Origin: Bacteroidales bacterium UBA1181
Lineage (GTDB): Bacteria > Bacteroidota > Bacteroidia > Bacteroidales > Paludibacteraceae
Direction: 5' to 3'
Length of the DNA: 64,000 nt
NCBI GenBank assembly: GCA_002310215.1
Contig: DBYR01000042.1
Location: 62,001 to 126,000, forward strand
Below the pieces are notes generated by a model. That model ran no database searches. It was not told where the DNA came from and saw only the letters and a list, made by a program, of their open reading frames with translations. How positions within the stretch are numbered: the first letter of the stretch is position 1; every line of letters begins with the position of its first letter. The position numbers and the translations under genes were made by a program. Below, one piece after another: positions 1-7,607 of the stretch.

Positions 1-2
1 AG

Positions 3-239
3 ATGCTGGAAAAGAAGTTGGCGCAGGAGCTGATGACCGAACAGCAGAAGATGAACACCCAATTGCGTGATACGGTGGCTGCGTTCTTCAAGGTTTACAA
101 TGCGGACAAGCGTTTCAAACTCATCTTGAGTAACGCTGATTCGGACAATGTGTTGTTCGCCGATGAGGCATTGAACATCACCAACGATGTCATAGAGAAG
201 TTGAACCTTCGCTATGCGGAGCAACAAAAAGCAAAGTGA
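3..239 (+). CDS. OmpH/Skp-like periplasmic chaperone, C-terminal part
   Basis: This is the last 78 residues of a gene that starts before the window; the reading frame is open to the window edge, so the internal Met is not taken as the start. The piece is mostly charged helix (KKLAQELMTEQQKMN) followed by a compact tail with VYNADKRFKLILSNA, which resembles the end of OmpH/Skp-family proteins, trimeric periplasmic chaperones that hold unfolded outer-membrane proteins. Bacteroidales often carry two such genes in a row after the BamA gene, so the missing upstream part may be that cluster. No terminator hairpin is evident behind it. Confidence 0.6.
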   Translation: MLEKKLAQELMTEQQKMNTQLRDTVAAFFKVYNADKRFKLILSNADSDNVLFADEALNITNDVIEKLNLRYAEQQKAK

Positions 240-318
240 TTTTTGTTTGAATATTTTTTGATGGGAGAAGATGCGTGTCATTTTCTCCCTTTCTTTTGTC
301 TGTGCGTGACGCTACGTT

Positions 319-348
319 TTTGATACTTGCCGATTTTGTTTATTTTTG
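319..348 (+). promoter_or_regulatory. Promoter of the universal-stress-like gene
   Basis: TTTG at 319-322 and TATTTTTG at 341-348 are separated by 18 bp and match the Bacteroidota -33/-7 pattern TTTG/TAnnTTTG. Transcription would begin near 355, downstream of the GTG at 275 that would open a longer reading frame, so the ATG at 371 is the better start. Confidence 0.6.
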
Positions 349-370
349 TACCCATGAAAAGATATGTGAT

Positions 371-1162
371 ATGTTGAAAGCAGAGGAATTACCGAAAGAA
401 CAGATATATGTGGTCGCTCATCCCGACTATTTCCCGGAGACCGCGTTGGAGTTGGCCAAAAGATTGGCGGATGCCCATGATAAGCAGATTTGTTTGTTGG
501 GTATATTGGACAAAAAGGAGACAATTTCCGCTTATGAGGAGACGTTCATCTCGTGGCGGAACGACAGGATCTCTTTTCCGGTCAATTACTATGTCTTAGA
601 TGAGGATTTCACAGACTTTATGGAGTTCGTCGAGGCTGTGATTCTGATTTTCGAGGTTTCAGATGTGCCGCCTTTCAACAAACCGATTAATCAATTGAAG
701 CTCTGCCGTGAGCTTAGGATCCCATACTATTTTGTGAAGCCAGGCCAGCAAATCTCTTTCGACCGTGTGCTTGTGCCGATCGGTTTCCTTGTGGAGGAAC
801 GGGAGAAGGGCGTTTTCTGCCGCGGTATGGGGCTGCACTTCCACTCCCATATCATGTTGATGGTGGCCAATGATTACGGAACGAGGGCGCAACAGAACGC
901 TTCATCAATAAAATCTTTGATGGATAAGGGTAATGTCGAGTATGAGGAGGTGGATTCCCACAAGAATAGTTTCAAGATAGAATTGGAGGCTGTGGACCGT
1001 GTGGCGGAGTTGAATGCGGACCTACTGATGATTTCCGCCTCCCGCGAATATGGTATGGATGATATTCTCTTCGGACCGAAGGAGTTGAAAGTTATAAAGA
1101 AATCTATTATTCCATTGATGGTTATTAATCCAAGAAAAGACCTATATACGTTGTGTAATTAA
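371..1162 (+). CDS. Universal stress protein-like, two-domain
   Basis: The 263-residue product looks like a diverged tandem UspA protein, a cytosolic alpha/beta nucleotide-binding-fold family linked to stress survival. The second half is the clearer domain: it begins with FDRVLVPIGF (compare VLVPIDFS in UspA) and ends with the usual KKSIIPLMVINP strand. The first half keeps the fold order but has no obvious ATP loop (G-x2-G-x9-G-S/T), so nucleotide binding is doubtful. The frame is open from a GTG at 275, but a good promoter inside that stretch (319-348) argues for the ATG at 371. It stands alone between an OmpH-type gene and a secreted-protein gene. The family call rests on the C-terminal half. 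Confidence 0.6.
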   Translation: MLKAEELPKEQIYVVAHPDYFPETALELAKRLADAHDKQICLLGILDKKETISAYEETFISWRNDRISFPVNYYVLDEDFTDFMEFVEAVILIFEVSDVPPFNKPINQLKLCRELRIPYYFVKPGQQISFDRVLVPIGFLVEEREKGVFCRGMGLHFHSHIMLMVANDYGTRAQQNASSIKSLMDKGNVEYEEVDSHKNSFKIELEAVDRVAELNADLLMISASREYGMDDILFGPKELKVIKKSIIPLMVINPRKDLYTLCN

Positions 1163-1243
1163 CCGATTCATCGGATAAAATTCCTGATTCGTCGATCGGA
1201 ATGCGTGTTTAGTCTGTAAATAAGTGATAATCAGTAGAATTGA

Positions 1244-1275
1244 TTTGTTTTGGCATAGTGTTTGTACTATTTTTG
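1244..1275 (+). promoter_or_regulatory. Promoter of the His/Pro-rich secreted protein gene
   Basis: TTTG at 1244-1247, a 20 bp spacer and TATTTTTG at 1268-1275 form a full Bacteroidota promoter about 38 bp upstream of the ATG at 1314. Confidence 0.7.
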
Positions 1276-1313
1276 ATACAAACAAGAAGTAAAACATTCT
1301 AAATATTACGGTC

Positions 1314-2663
1314 ATGAAAACAAATAAACTTATCGCAATTCTCATTACAGTATTGGTAATGGTTTGCACCTCAGCAACCGCCCAAAGACATGGGGGTCGT
1401 CAGGGCGGACAACAAAGAATGGAAATGAGAAACGGTTCTCGCAGTAATAACAATTTTAATTCAGGATCATCGCAAAGACAAAATAACCAAGCATCATTCA
1501 ACAGGCCATCTTCTTCATCCCATAGCATGGGTAGGGCTGGCAATCAGGGATCGCAACGTGGTGCCGCTGTCCGTTCCGGCAACAATGGCTCACTTGCCCA
1601 GATGAATGCTCCGGCATCTAACCATCGTCCACAGATGGCACAGCAGCGTTCAGCGCAAACTCCTGTGGCAAACAGGCCGAGCAATGCGGCTCCTCGTCAG
1701 GCTCAGGTAAATAACGCTTCTCGTGGCGGGTTGTCAGCTCCGCAACACAGACCTTCGGCAGGTCCGCAGCACCGTTCACCGGCAGCTTCTGCACCTTCTC
1801 CTGCCCCTCGTCGCTCTCCGGCTGCCGTTTCTTCACCTCACCGTGCACCAGCGCCAGCACCACGTCAAGCGTCTGCTCCAGCTCCGGCTCCACGTCATGC
1901 ACCAGCTCCAGCTCCGGCACCGCGTCATGCTTCGGCACCGCGTCATACCCCAGCTCCAGCACCTCATCATGGTCCGGCTCCTCATCACGGCCCAGCACAT
2001 CGTCACGGTCCGGCTCCTCGTGGAGCAGTTCGTCCGAGAACGATGCACCATCATCCGGTTGTCGTACCTCATGGACCTTCTCCGATCGTGTATCACAACG
2101 GCAGACCATATCGTCCTTCCATGCACCCGCATGCACATCACTTCGTTGATTCACACGGTGTAAGATTCTATGTTCACAACGGACATTTCTATCGTCAACA
2201 TCCGACCTTCGGATTCGAATTGGTTCATCGTCCTGTGAATTTGGTTCTGACCGCTCTTCCGTTCGCTTGCGTGTCTATCAATTTGGGTGGCATCGACTAT
2301 TGGTACGGAAACGGTGTATGGTTTACTCAGAGAGTGGGTAAATATGTTGTGGTAGAAAGACCAGTAGCTGCGACAAGCGAGGTATATGTACAGACGCTCC
2401 CTGTGGGTGCGGTGACTGTCGCTCTCAACGGTGTAACGTACTACAATTACAACGAGACTTGGTTCTTGCCTTCCGCACAAGGATATGTCATCGTCGGCAG
2501 TCCTGAGGATGATGTGGTACTTCCTGACGCTAATATCGTCACCACGTTGCCAGAGGGCAGCAAGCGTGTGGTTGTCAACAACCGTCTCTATTGGTTCGGC
2601 GCAGACACTTGGTTCCAACCAGTGACGGGAGGCTATATGATTGTGGATGAGCCATATAAATAA
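1314..2663 (+). CDS. Secreted His/Pro/Ala-rich protein with DUF6515-like C-terminus
   Basis: A 449-residue exported protein of unknown function. Residues 1-23 form a signal peptide (MKTNKLIAILITVLVMVCTSATA). Residues about 25-130 are Gln/Asn/Ser/Arg rich. Residues about 140-265 are low complexity, built of repeated PAPAPRHA, HHGPAPHHGPA and similar units, rich in His, Pro and Ala. From about residue 290 comes a globular part with three similar modules, each with a Tyr-rich core (VTVALNGVTYYNYNETWFL, KRVVVNNRLYWFGADTWF), which resembles DUF6515. The His-rich stretch could bind metal or stay disordered; this is inference. The repeats make unusually long open frames on the other strand and in another frame; these are shadows. 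The gene has its own promoter and terminator. Confidence 0.75.
   Translation: MKTNKLIAILITVLVMVCTSATAQRHGGRQGGQQRMEMRNGSRSNNNFNSGSSQRQNNQASFNRPSSSSHSMGRAGNQGSQRGAAVRSGNNGSLAQMNAPASNHRPQMAQQRSAQTPVANRPSNAAPRQAQVNNASRGGLSAPQHRPSAGPQHRSPAASAPSPAPRRSPAAVSSPHRAPAPAPRQASAPAPAPRHAPAPAPAPRHASAPRHTPAPAPHHGPAPHHGPAHRHGPAPRGAVRPRTMHHHPVVVPHGPSPIVYHNGRPYRPSMHPHAHHFVDSHGVRFYVHNGHFYRQHPTFGFELVHRPVNLVLTALPFACVSINLGGIDYWYGNGVWFTQRVGKYVVVERPVAATSEVYVQTLPVGAVTVALNGVTYYNYNETWFLPSAQGYVIVGSPEDDVVLPDANIVTTLPEGSKRVVVNNRLYWFGADTWFQPVTGGYMIVDEPYK
1771..2031 (+). repeat. Low-complexity coding repeat (Pro-Ala-His-Arg)
   Basis: Imperfect short repeats such as CCAGCTCCAGCTCCGGCACC and CCTCATCACGGTCCGGCTCC code for PAPAPRHA and PHHGPA units inside the secreted protein gene. 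Such arrays are prone to gain and loss of units. Confidence 0.7.
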
Positions 2664-2692
2664 TCATCTGATTATACATTTCATGACTGAGG

Positions 2693-2728
2693 CGCCTTCC
2701 TGCTATGCGGGAGGGCGTTTCTGTTTTT
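2693..2728 (+). terminator. Rho-independent terminator
   Basis: Stem CGCCTTCC (2693-2700) pairs with GGAGGGCG (2710-2717), one G-U pair, 9 nt loop, followed by a T-rich run TTTCTGTTTTT. It ends the His/Pro-rich protein gene. Confidence 0.8.
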
Positions 2729-2830
2729 GGCACAATAATCCATTCTTTTGATTCTATTGTCCATGTGCTTAGACGATTTGTGGACTATTTTTGTCATGTT
2801 CAATGATATTAATACTTTTAGAAAACCATG

Positions 2831-2838
2831 TAACTTTG
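2831..2838 (+). promoter_or_regulatory. Possible promoter of a short leader or small RNA
   Basis: TAACTTTG at 2831-2838 is an exact -7 match; another TATTTTTG lies at 2868-2875. No clear -33 TTTG is found at the right distance. Transcription from here would run into the hairpin at 2889-2912. Confidence 0.35.
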
Positions 2839-2888
2839 CACTTAACGTGAAGATCCTGTGATTGCAATATTTTTGGGTTATATCTTAG

Positions 2889-2920
2889 GAGACGATGCGG
2901 GTCGTCTCCTTTGTTTTTCT
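2889..2920 (+). terminator. Strong hairpin with T-run upstream of tex
   Basis: Perfect 9 bp stem AGGAGACGA (2889-2897) / TCGTCTCCT (2904-2912), 6 nt loop, then TTGTTTTT. It is a good rho-independent terminator but lies about 160 bp after the preceding gene's own terminator and directly before the tex promoter, so it either ends a short RNA or insulates tex. Confidence 0.75.
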
Positions 2921-2952
2921 TACAGTACATCTCTATTCTCGTCATAAATTCG

Positions 2953-2960
2953 TACATTTG
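2953..2960 (+). promoter_or_regulatory. -7 box of the tex promoter
   Basis: TACATTTG at 2953-2960 is an exact -7 box 21 bp before the ATG at 2982. No TTTG is seen at the -33 position. The box decides the start: the open frame extends to 2895, but those codons would lie upstream of transcription. Confidence 0.55.
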
Positions 2961-2981
2961 TGTTGTACTAAAAATGATTAT

Positions 2982-5099
2982 ATGCAGTTTGATTCGTTGA
3001 TTGCCCAGTCGCTGAACATTCAGCAGAAACAGGTGGCGAATACATTGAAACTTTTGGCTGACGGGGCAACCATCCCTTTCATCAGCCGTTATCGTAAGGA
3101 GATGACCGGTGGACTCACGGAAGTGGACATCCAAGAGATACAGATTCAATATGAGAAGCTTGTCGAACTCGAGAAGCGCAAGGCGAGTGTCTTGAAGAGT
3201 ATTGAGGAGCAGGGTAAACTCACATCCGAACTGAAGAAACGCATCGAGAATTGCGTGACACTGACCGAAGTCGAAGATATCTATCTCCCATATAAGCCGA
3301 AACGTCGCACGCGTGCCGAGGTGGCGAGGAACAAGGGCTTGGAGCCTCTGGCGAAGATCCTCATGTGTCAGGTGAATAACGACGTGGAGGGCAAGGCGCT
3401 TCCTTTCGTGAAGGGTGATGTGCAGGACGTGGAAGAGGCTTTGCAGGGTGCGCGTGACATCATTGCGGAGTGGGTAAGCGAGCAGGAGAATGCCCGTGGA
3501 CGCATCCGACGTCTCTTTGCTCATGAGGCGATTATCCAATCGAAGGTGGTGAAAGGGAAGGAGAAGGAGGCTGAGAAGTATCGTGACTACTTCGATATGA
3601 AGGAGTCGGTGCGCCGCTGTTCCTCCCATCGCCTGCTTGCGATGCGTCGCGGCGAGTCGGAGGGTTTCCTTCGTGTAGACATATCTCCTGACGGCGAGGC
3701 CGCATTGGACCGTTTGAACCCTCTGTTTGTCAAAGGAACGACGGAGGCTTCCCAGCAAGTGAAGTTGGCGGTGGCGGATGCCTATAAACGATTGATAAAG
3801 CCCTCCATCGAGACGGAGTTCGCTGCCTCGATGAAGGAGAAGGCCGATGACGAAGCCATTAAGGTTTTTTCGGAGAATCTGCGGCAACTTTTACTTTCCC
3901 CTCCGTTGGGCGAGAAACGCGTCTTGGCGATCGACCCTGGTTATCGTACAGGCTGTAAAGTGGTTTGTTTGGACGAGCAAGGCAACTTGTTGCATAATGA
4001 GACGATTTATCCGCATCCACCGCAGAATGAGCGGGCGCAGGCGATGGCGAAGATCTCCAAGTTGGTGGAGGCCTATCGGATTGAGGCGATCTCCATCGGC
4101 AATGGTACGGCGGGCCGCGAGACGGAGCAGTTCATCCAAAGCATACGGTTCGACCGTAAGGTGCAGGTCTTCGTGGTGAGCGAGAGCGGTGCCTCCATCT
4201 ATTCCGCTTCGGCGGTGGCGAGGGAAGAGTTCCCGAACTATGATGTGACGGTGCGTGGCGCAGTGTCCATCGGTCGCCGCCTCATGGATCCTTTGGCGGA
4301 GTTGGTGAAGATTGACGCTAAGTCGATCGGTGTGGGACAATACCAGCACGATGTGGACCAAACGAAGCTGAAGCGTTCCTTGGACCAAACCGTGGAGAAT
4401 AGTGTGAACCTCGTTGGGGTGAACTTGAACACGGCGAGCAAACATCTGCTGAATTATATTTCCGGATTAGGCCCTCAATTGGCGCAGAATATCGTGGATT
4501 ACCGTGCTGCCAATGGCGCTTTCTCCTCGCGCAAGCAATTGCTGGATGTGCCACGTTTAGGTTCTAAAGCTTTCGAGCAGTGTGCGGGTTTCCTGCGCAT
4601 ACCGGGGGCGGAGAACCCGTTGGATAATACGGCGGTGCATCCGGAAAGCTATGGTATCGTGGAGAAGATGGCAAAGTCGCTGAAATGTACTGTTCCTGAG
4701 TTGATTCAAAACAAGGAGTTGAAGAAGAGTCTGAACCTGAATGATTATGTGAGCGATGCGGTGGGCCTTCCCACCCTGAAGGATATTATGGAGGAACTGG
4801 ATAAGCCTGGGTTGGATAGGCGTAAGGCCATTAAGGTGTTCGAGTTCGACCCTACGATTCATGTGATTGAGGATGTGAAGGTGGGGCAAGTTTATCCAGG
4901 TATTGTCACGAACGTCACTAATTTCGGCGCATTTGTGGATATAGGAGTGAAGGAGAATGGTCTGGTGCATATTTCTCAGTTGGCGGATCATTTCGTCAGC
5001 AATCCGGCCGATGTTGTTGCGTTACACCAGCATGTGGAGGTGAAGGTCATCAATGTGGATCTGGAGAGGAAAAGAATCCAGTTGTCCATGGTTCTGTGA
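2982..5099 (+). CDS. tex: Tex/YhgF family RNA-binding transcription accessory protein
   Basis: 705 residues, close to the usual Tex length of about 720-780. Tex is a cytosolic nucleic-acid-binding protein related to eukaryotic Spt6. The order seen is the N-terminal Tex domain (GATIPFISRYRKEMTGGL near residue 25), a YqgF/RNase H-like domain starting at VLAIDPGYRTGCKV (about residue 312), a helix-hairpin-helix region (LNTASKHLLNYISGLGP, then FSSRKQLLDVPRLG) and a C-terminal S1 RNA-binding domain (GIVTNVTNFGAFVDIGVKENGLVHISQ) ending close to the stop. The ATG at 2982 is chosen because the family begins near MQFDSLIAQSL and a -7 box sits just before it. Single gene, convergent with nhaD. Confidence 0.95.
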   Translation: MQFDSLIAQSLNIQQKQVANTLKLLADGATIPFISRYRKEMTGGLTEVDIQEIQIQYEKLVELEKRKASVLKSIEEQGKLTSELKKRIENCVTLTEVEDIYLPYKPKRRTRAEVARNKGLEPLAKILMCQVNNDVEGKALPFVKGDVQDVEEALQGARDIIAEWVSEQENARGRIRRLFAHEAIIQSKVVKGKEKEAEKYRDYFDMKESVRRCSSHRLLAMRRGESEGFLRVDISPDGEAALDRLNPLFVKGTTEASQQVKLAVADAYKRLIKPSIETEFAASMKEKADDEAIKVFSENLRQLLLSPPLGEKRVLAIDPGYRTGCKVVCLDEQGNLLHNETIYPHPPQNERAQAMAKISKLVEAYRIEAISIGNGTAGRETEQFIQSIRFDRKVQVFVVSESGASIYSASAVAREEFPNYDVTVRGAVSIGRRLMDPLAELVKIDAKSIGVGQYQHDVDQTKLKRSLDQTVENSVNLVGVNLNTASKHLLNYISGLGPQLAQNIVDYRAANGAFSSRKQLLDVPRLGSKAFEQCAGFLRIPGAENPLDNTAVHPESYGIVEKMAKSLKCTVPELIQNKELKKSLNLNDYVSDAVGLPTLKDIMEELDKPGLDRRKAIKVFEFDPTIHVIEDVKVGQVYPGIVTNVTNFGAFVDIGVKENGLVHISQLADHFVSNPADVVALHQHVEVKVINVDLERKRIQLSMVL

Positions 5100-5145
5100 T
5101 TCCCCCGTAGAGACCAATGCATTGCGTCTCCGCCATGCGTATGCA

Positions 5146-5190
5146 CAAAAAAAATGGGATACCCATGAAAACCATGGATATCCCATTTCT
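5146..5190. terminator. Bidirectional terminator between tex and nhaD
   Basis: A 14 bp stem, 5154-5167 with 5173-5186 and one mismatch, with loop AAAAC is flanked by an A-run on the left and TTTCT on the right, so it can stop both converging transcripts. Confidence 0.8.
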
Positions 5191-5206
5191 ATTGTTTCGT
5201 GTTTCG

Positions 5207-6616
5207 TTATAGACCGAACAATGGGCGAATAACCTCCTCTTGCAGTACGAAGAATCCTGCACCTGAGAGGTAACCGATGAGGGCGAGGAGCGAGATGTTC
5301 TTCAGATACCATCCGAAGTCCACTTTCTCGAGACCCATGACAACGACACCAGCTGCGGAACCGATGATCAGGATGGAACCGCCGACGCCTGCGCAGTAGG
5401 CCAAGAACATCCAGAATACGCCGTCTGTGGCGAATGTGCCGACCGTGGTGACATCATACATGCCCATACAGCCTGCCACCAATGGAACGTTGTCCACAAT
5501 CGAGGAGAGTACGCCAATGATTAGGTCGATGAGATAAGGGTTGCCCACCGTCCTATCTAAGAATGCAGCCAATTCGCCAAGTATTCCTGCACACTGTAAA
5601 GCATTCACGGCCATCAGAATACCTAAGAAGAAGAGTATTGTGGTGAAGTCCACTTTCTTCAATACCACGGATATCCTCGCCTTCGCATTTTCTGGCACAT
5701 GGTTTTTCTTGTGGTAAAGCAATTCTGTGTAAACCCAAAGCACGCCTAAGCCGAACAATACGCCGATGAATGGAGGCAAGTGGGTGATGGTCTTGAATAT
5801 TGGGACGAAAACCAATGCGCCGATTCCCAAGATGAAGATTGTCTTTCTCTCCTTGTTGGTGATTACGTCTGTTATGTTGCTCGTATTGGATGTGTTCTTC
5901 GGTGCGACCACATCACCCTTGACGGATATGCTCTCCACTAACAGAGGAACGATCATGGCGAGTAATGAAGGCACGAAAAGATTCGGAATGACACCTGCGG
6001 TGGTGATGTTGCCTTTCACCCAAAGCATGATGGTTGTCACGTCACCGATAGGGGAGAATGCTCCACCCGCATTGGCCGCGATGATGATCATGCAGGCGAA
6101 TTTCCATCTCTCGGCCTTTTCCGCCACCAATTTGCGAAGCAACATGACCATGACGATGGTTGTCGTGAGGTTGTCCAATACGGCCGACATGAAGAAGGTG
6201 ATGATGGACAACATCCATAGGAGTTCTTTCTTCTTCTTGGTTGTGATTTTGTCTGTGATGATGGAGAATCCTCTGTGTGCGTCAATGAGTTCTACGATTG
6301 TCATCGCACCCATCAGGAAAAACAATGTCGATGCAACGTCTCCGAGGCCTTCGATGATTTGTACCTCTGTTACATATTTGATGACCTTTTCATGAATGTC
6401 CGGCAATGATGCCGCCGCTGCACCTAAGTCGCTTAGTTTGAAGTGTTCCATGAAACTTTCGCTGGCCAATAATATTGGCTCTGCGTTCATGACATAAATG
6501 GTCCAAAGTATGGCGCATAAGAGTAGCGCGGATGCTGCTTTGTTGACCTTTAGGGAGTGTTCCGTCGCAATGCTGGCGTATCCGATTAGGAACACTACAA
6601 TCATTGAGATTTCCAT
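5207..6616 (-). CDS. nhaD: Na+/H+ antiporter, NhaD family
   Basis: 469-residue inner-membrane protein of the ion transporter superfamily, exchanging cytosolic Na+ (or Li+) for protons. About 11-12 hydrophobic segments are visible, starting with MISMIVV-like segment 4-22 (MEISMIVVFLIGYASIATEH). Family-typical stretches are TLFFLMGAMTIVELIDAH, SAVLDNLTTTIVMVMLL, IIAANAGGAFSPIGDVTTIM and SSIVDNVPLVAG; the conserved polar Asp/Asn/Thr residues in the two re-entrant halves are present (DNLTT and DNVPL). Single gene between two terminators. The minus-strand TAATTTCG at 6669-6676 is one base off a -7 box and may be its promoter. Length and motifs are normal. Confidence 0.92.
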   Translation of the reverse strand: MEISMIVVFLIGYASIATEHSLKVNKAASALLLCAILWTIYVMNAEPILLASESFMEHFKLSDLGAAAASLPDIHEKVIKYVTEVQIIEGLGDVASTLFFLMGAMTIVELIDAHRGFSIITDKITTKKKKELLWMLSIITFFMSAVLDNLTTTIVMVMLLRKLVAEKAERWKFACMIIIAANAGGAFSPIGDVTTIMLWVKGNITTAGVIPNLFVPSLLAMIVPLLVESISVKGDVVAPKNTSNTSNITDVITNKERKTIFILGIGALVFVPIFKTITHLPPFIGVLFGLGVLWVYTELLYHKKNHVPENAKARISVVLKKVDFTTILFFLGILMAVNALQCAGILGELAAFLDRTVGNPYLIDLIIGVLSSIVDNVPLVAGCMGMYDVTTVGTFATDGVFWMFLAYCAGVGGSILIIGSAAGVVVMGLEKVDFGWYLKNISLLALIGYLSGAGFFVLQEEVIRPLFGL

Positions 6617-6728
6617 TGCTTTTTTTGTTATTGTTTTTCTGTTATGTTTTTCTTTTTTCTTCCAAGCGCGAAATTAATCTTTTTTTGGAATATTTATACG
6701 TTTTGACGTCTCATTTTCCCCTTGGCAA

Positions 6729-6761
6729 GAAAAAAAGAAGGGAAGATTTTTTCTTCCCTTC
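6729..6761 (-). terminator. Terminator of the tonB-family gene
   Basis: Stem GAAGGGAAGA (6737-6746) with TCTTCCCTTC (6752-6761); on the minus strand it is followed by a run of seven or more T. Confidence 0.8.
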
Positions 6762-6804
6762 ATGGTTATTAGACTATTTGTTCTTTAGGAACTATGTCTT
6801 CTCG

Positions 6805-7512
6805 TTATCTGTTCAACACGAAGTTCACTGGCAACGTGAAATAGGATGCGCATGGCTTGTTGTGTTGCTCAGCTGGAGTCCAGTTAGGCATTGAGGTGAC
6901 CACGCGGATTGCTTCTTGATCCAAAGCTGGGTCCACGCTACGTATCACTTTCACGTCCTTGATGGTACCTTTGGAAGATACGACGAACTTCACGAACACT
7001 TTTCCTTCGATTCCCTCGTCCATGGCAATCTGTGGATAACTCAAGTTCTTGGAAAGATACTCCTTCAGTTTCTCCTGTCCGCCTGGGAATTGAGCTTTCT
7101 TGTCCACTTTGATGAATGGCACCTCGTTAGCGCCTTCCTCGTCATCGTCCTTGAATTGGGTCTTAGGCATGTCATCAGGTTTGTTTTGACCTTCGACCTC
7201 GGCCTTGATTGTACCCGTCGTCTTCACAGTATCGTCCACAACCTTGATATCCGGCACCTCAGGAGTCTCTTGTGGCTGCTCTGGTTCTGGCTCTGGCTCT
7301 GGTTGATCTTGGTCGTCTTGGGTGGTGTTGTCCACTTGCTCCTCTTCATCATTGGCTTGTGTGGCCATCTCCCTCGGGTCTATTTTCTCCACATTGCTTT
7401 TTGACCATTCAAAGCAGATGTAGGCGAATCCCAGCGTGATGACCAAACCAATCAAGGTGAACATTGAACGTTTGTTGTTCAAGTCTGCTTGGGGTGATTT
7501 CTTAATTCTCAT
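6805..7512 (-). CDS. TonB family energy-transducing protein
   Basis: 235 residues. Residues 1-17 are cytosolic and basic (MRIKKSPQADLNNKRS), residues about 18-37 are one membrane helix (MFTLIGLVITLGFAYICFEW), followed by an acidic and Pro-Glu-rich periplasmic linker (DQPEPEPEPEQPQETPEVP), and the C-terminal TonB domain runs from about residue 145 (YPQIAMDEGIEGKVFVKFVV; ending LPVNFVLNR). Such proteins span the periplasm and pass proton-motive force from ExbB/ExbD to outer-membrane receptors, two of which are encoded later in the window. ExbB/ExbD genes are not seen here. It has its own -7 box and terminator, so it is a single transcription unit downstream of the DPP III operon. Confidence 0.9.
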   Translation of the reverse strand: MRIKKSPQADLNNKRSMFTLIGLVITLGFAYICFEWSKSNVEKIDPREMATQANDEEEQVDNTTQDDQDQPEPEPEPEQPQETPEVPDIKVVDDTVKTTGTIKAEVEGQNKPDDMPKTQFKDDDEEGANEVPFIKVDKKAQFPGGQEKLKEYLSKNLSYPQIAMDEGIEGKVFVKFVVSSKGTIKDVKVIRSVDPALDQEAIRVVTSMPNWTPAEQHNKPCASYFTLPVNFVLNR

Positions 7513-7558
7513 GATTATGTTTTTTATTATTAATTTTCCGTTTATTTACTTCGTTGTG

Positions 7559-7566
7559 CAAATGTA
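7559..7566 (-). promoter_or_regulatory. -7 box upstream of the tonB-family gene
   Basis: Minus-strand TACATTTG, 46 bp upstream of the start codon at 7512. The nearest TTTG upstream (7591-7594) is 24 bp away, longer than usual. Confidence 0.5.
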
Positions 7567-7607
7567 ATATTTCTTGTGGAATTAATGCCTCAAAAAACTC
7601 TTTTTTT

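Noticed and set aside
1618..2154. 178-codon minus-strand frame and a 146-codon plus frame in the His/Pro-rich gene
   Set aside because: Both arise from the low-complexity coding repeat and lack their own promoter.
2769..3887. 372-codon minus-strand frame over the start of tex
   Set aside because: Antisense to tex coding sequence and promoter; no start context and no recognisable protein.
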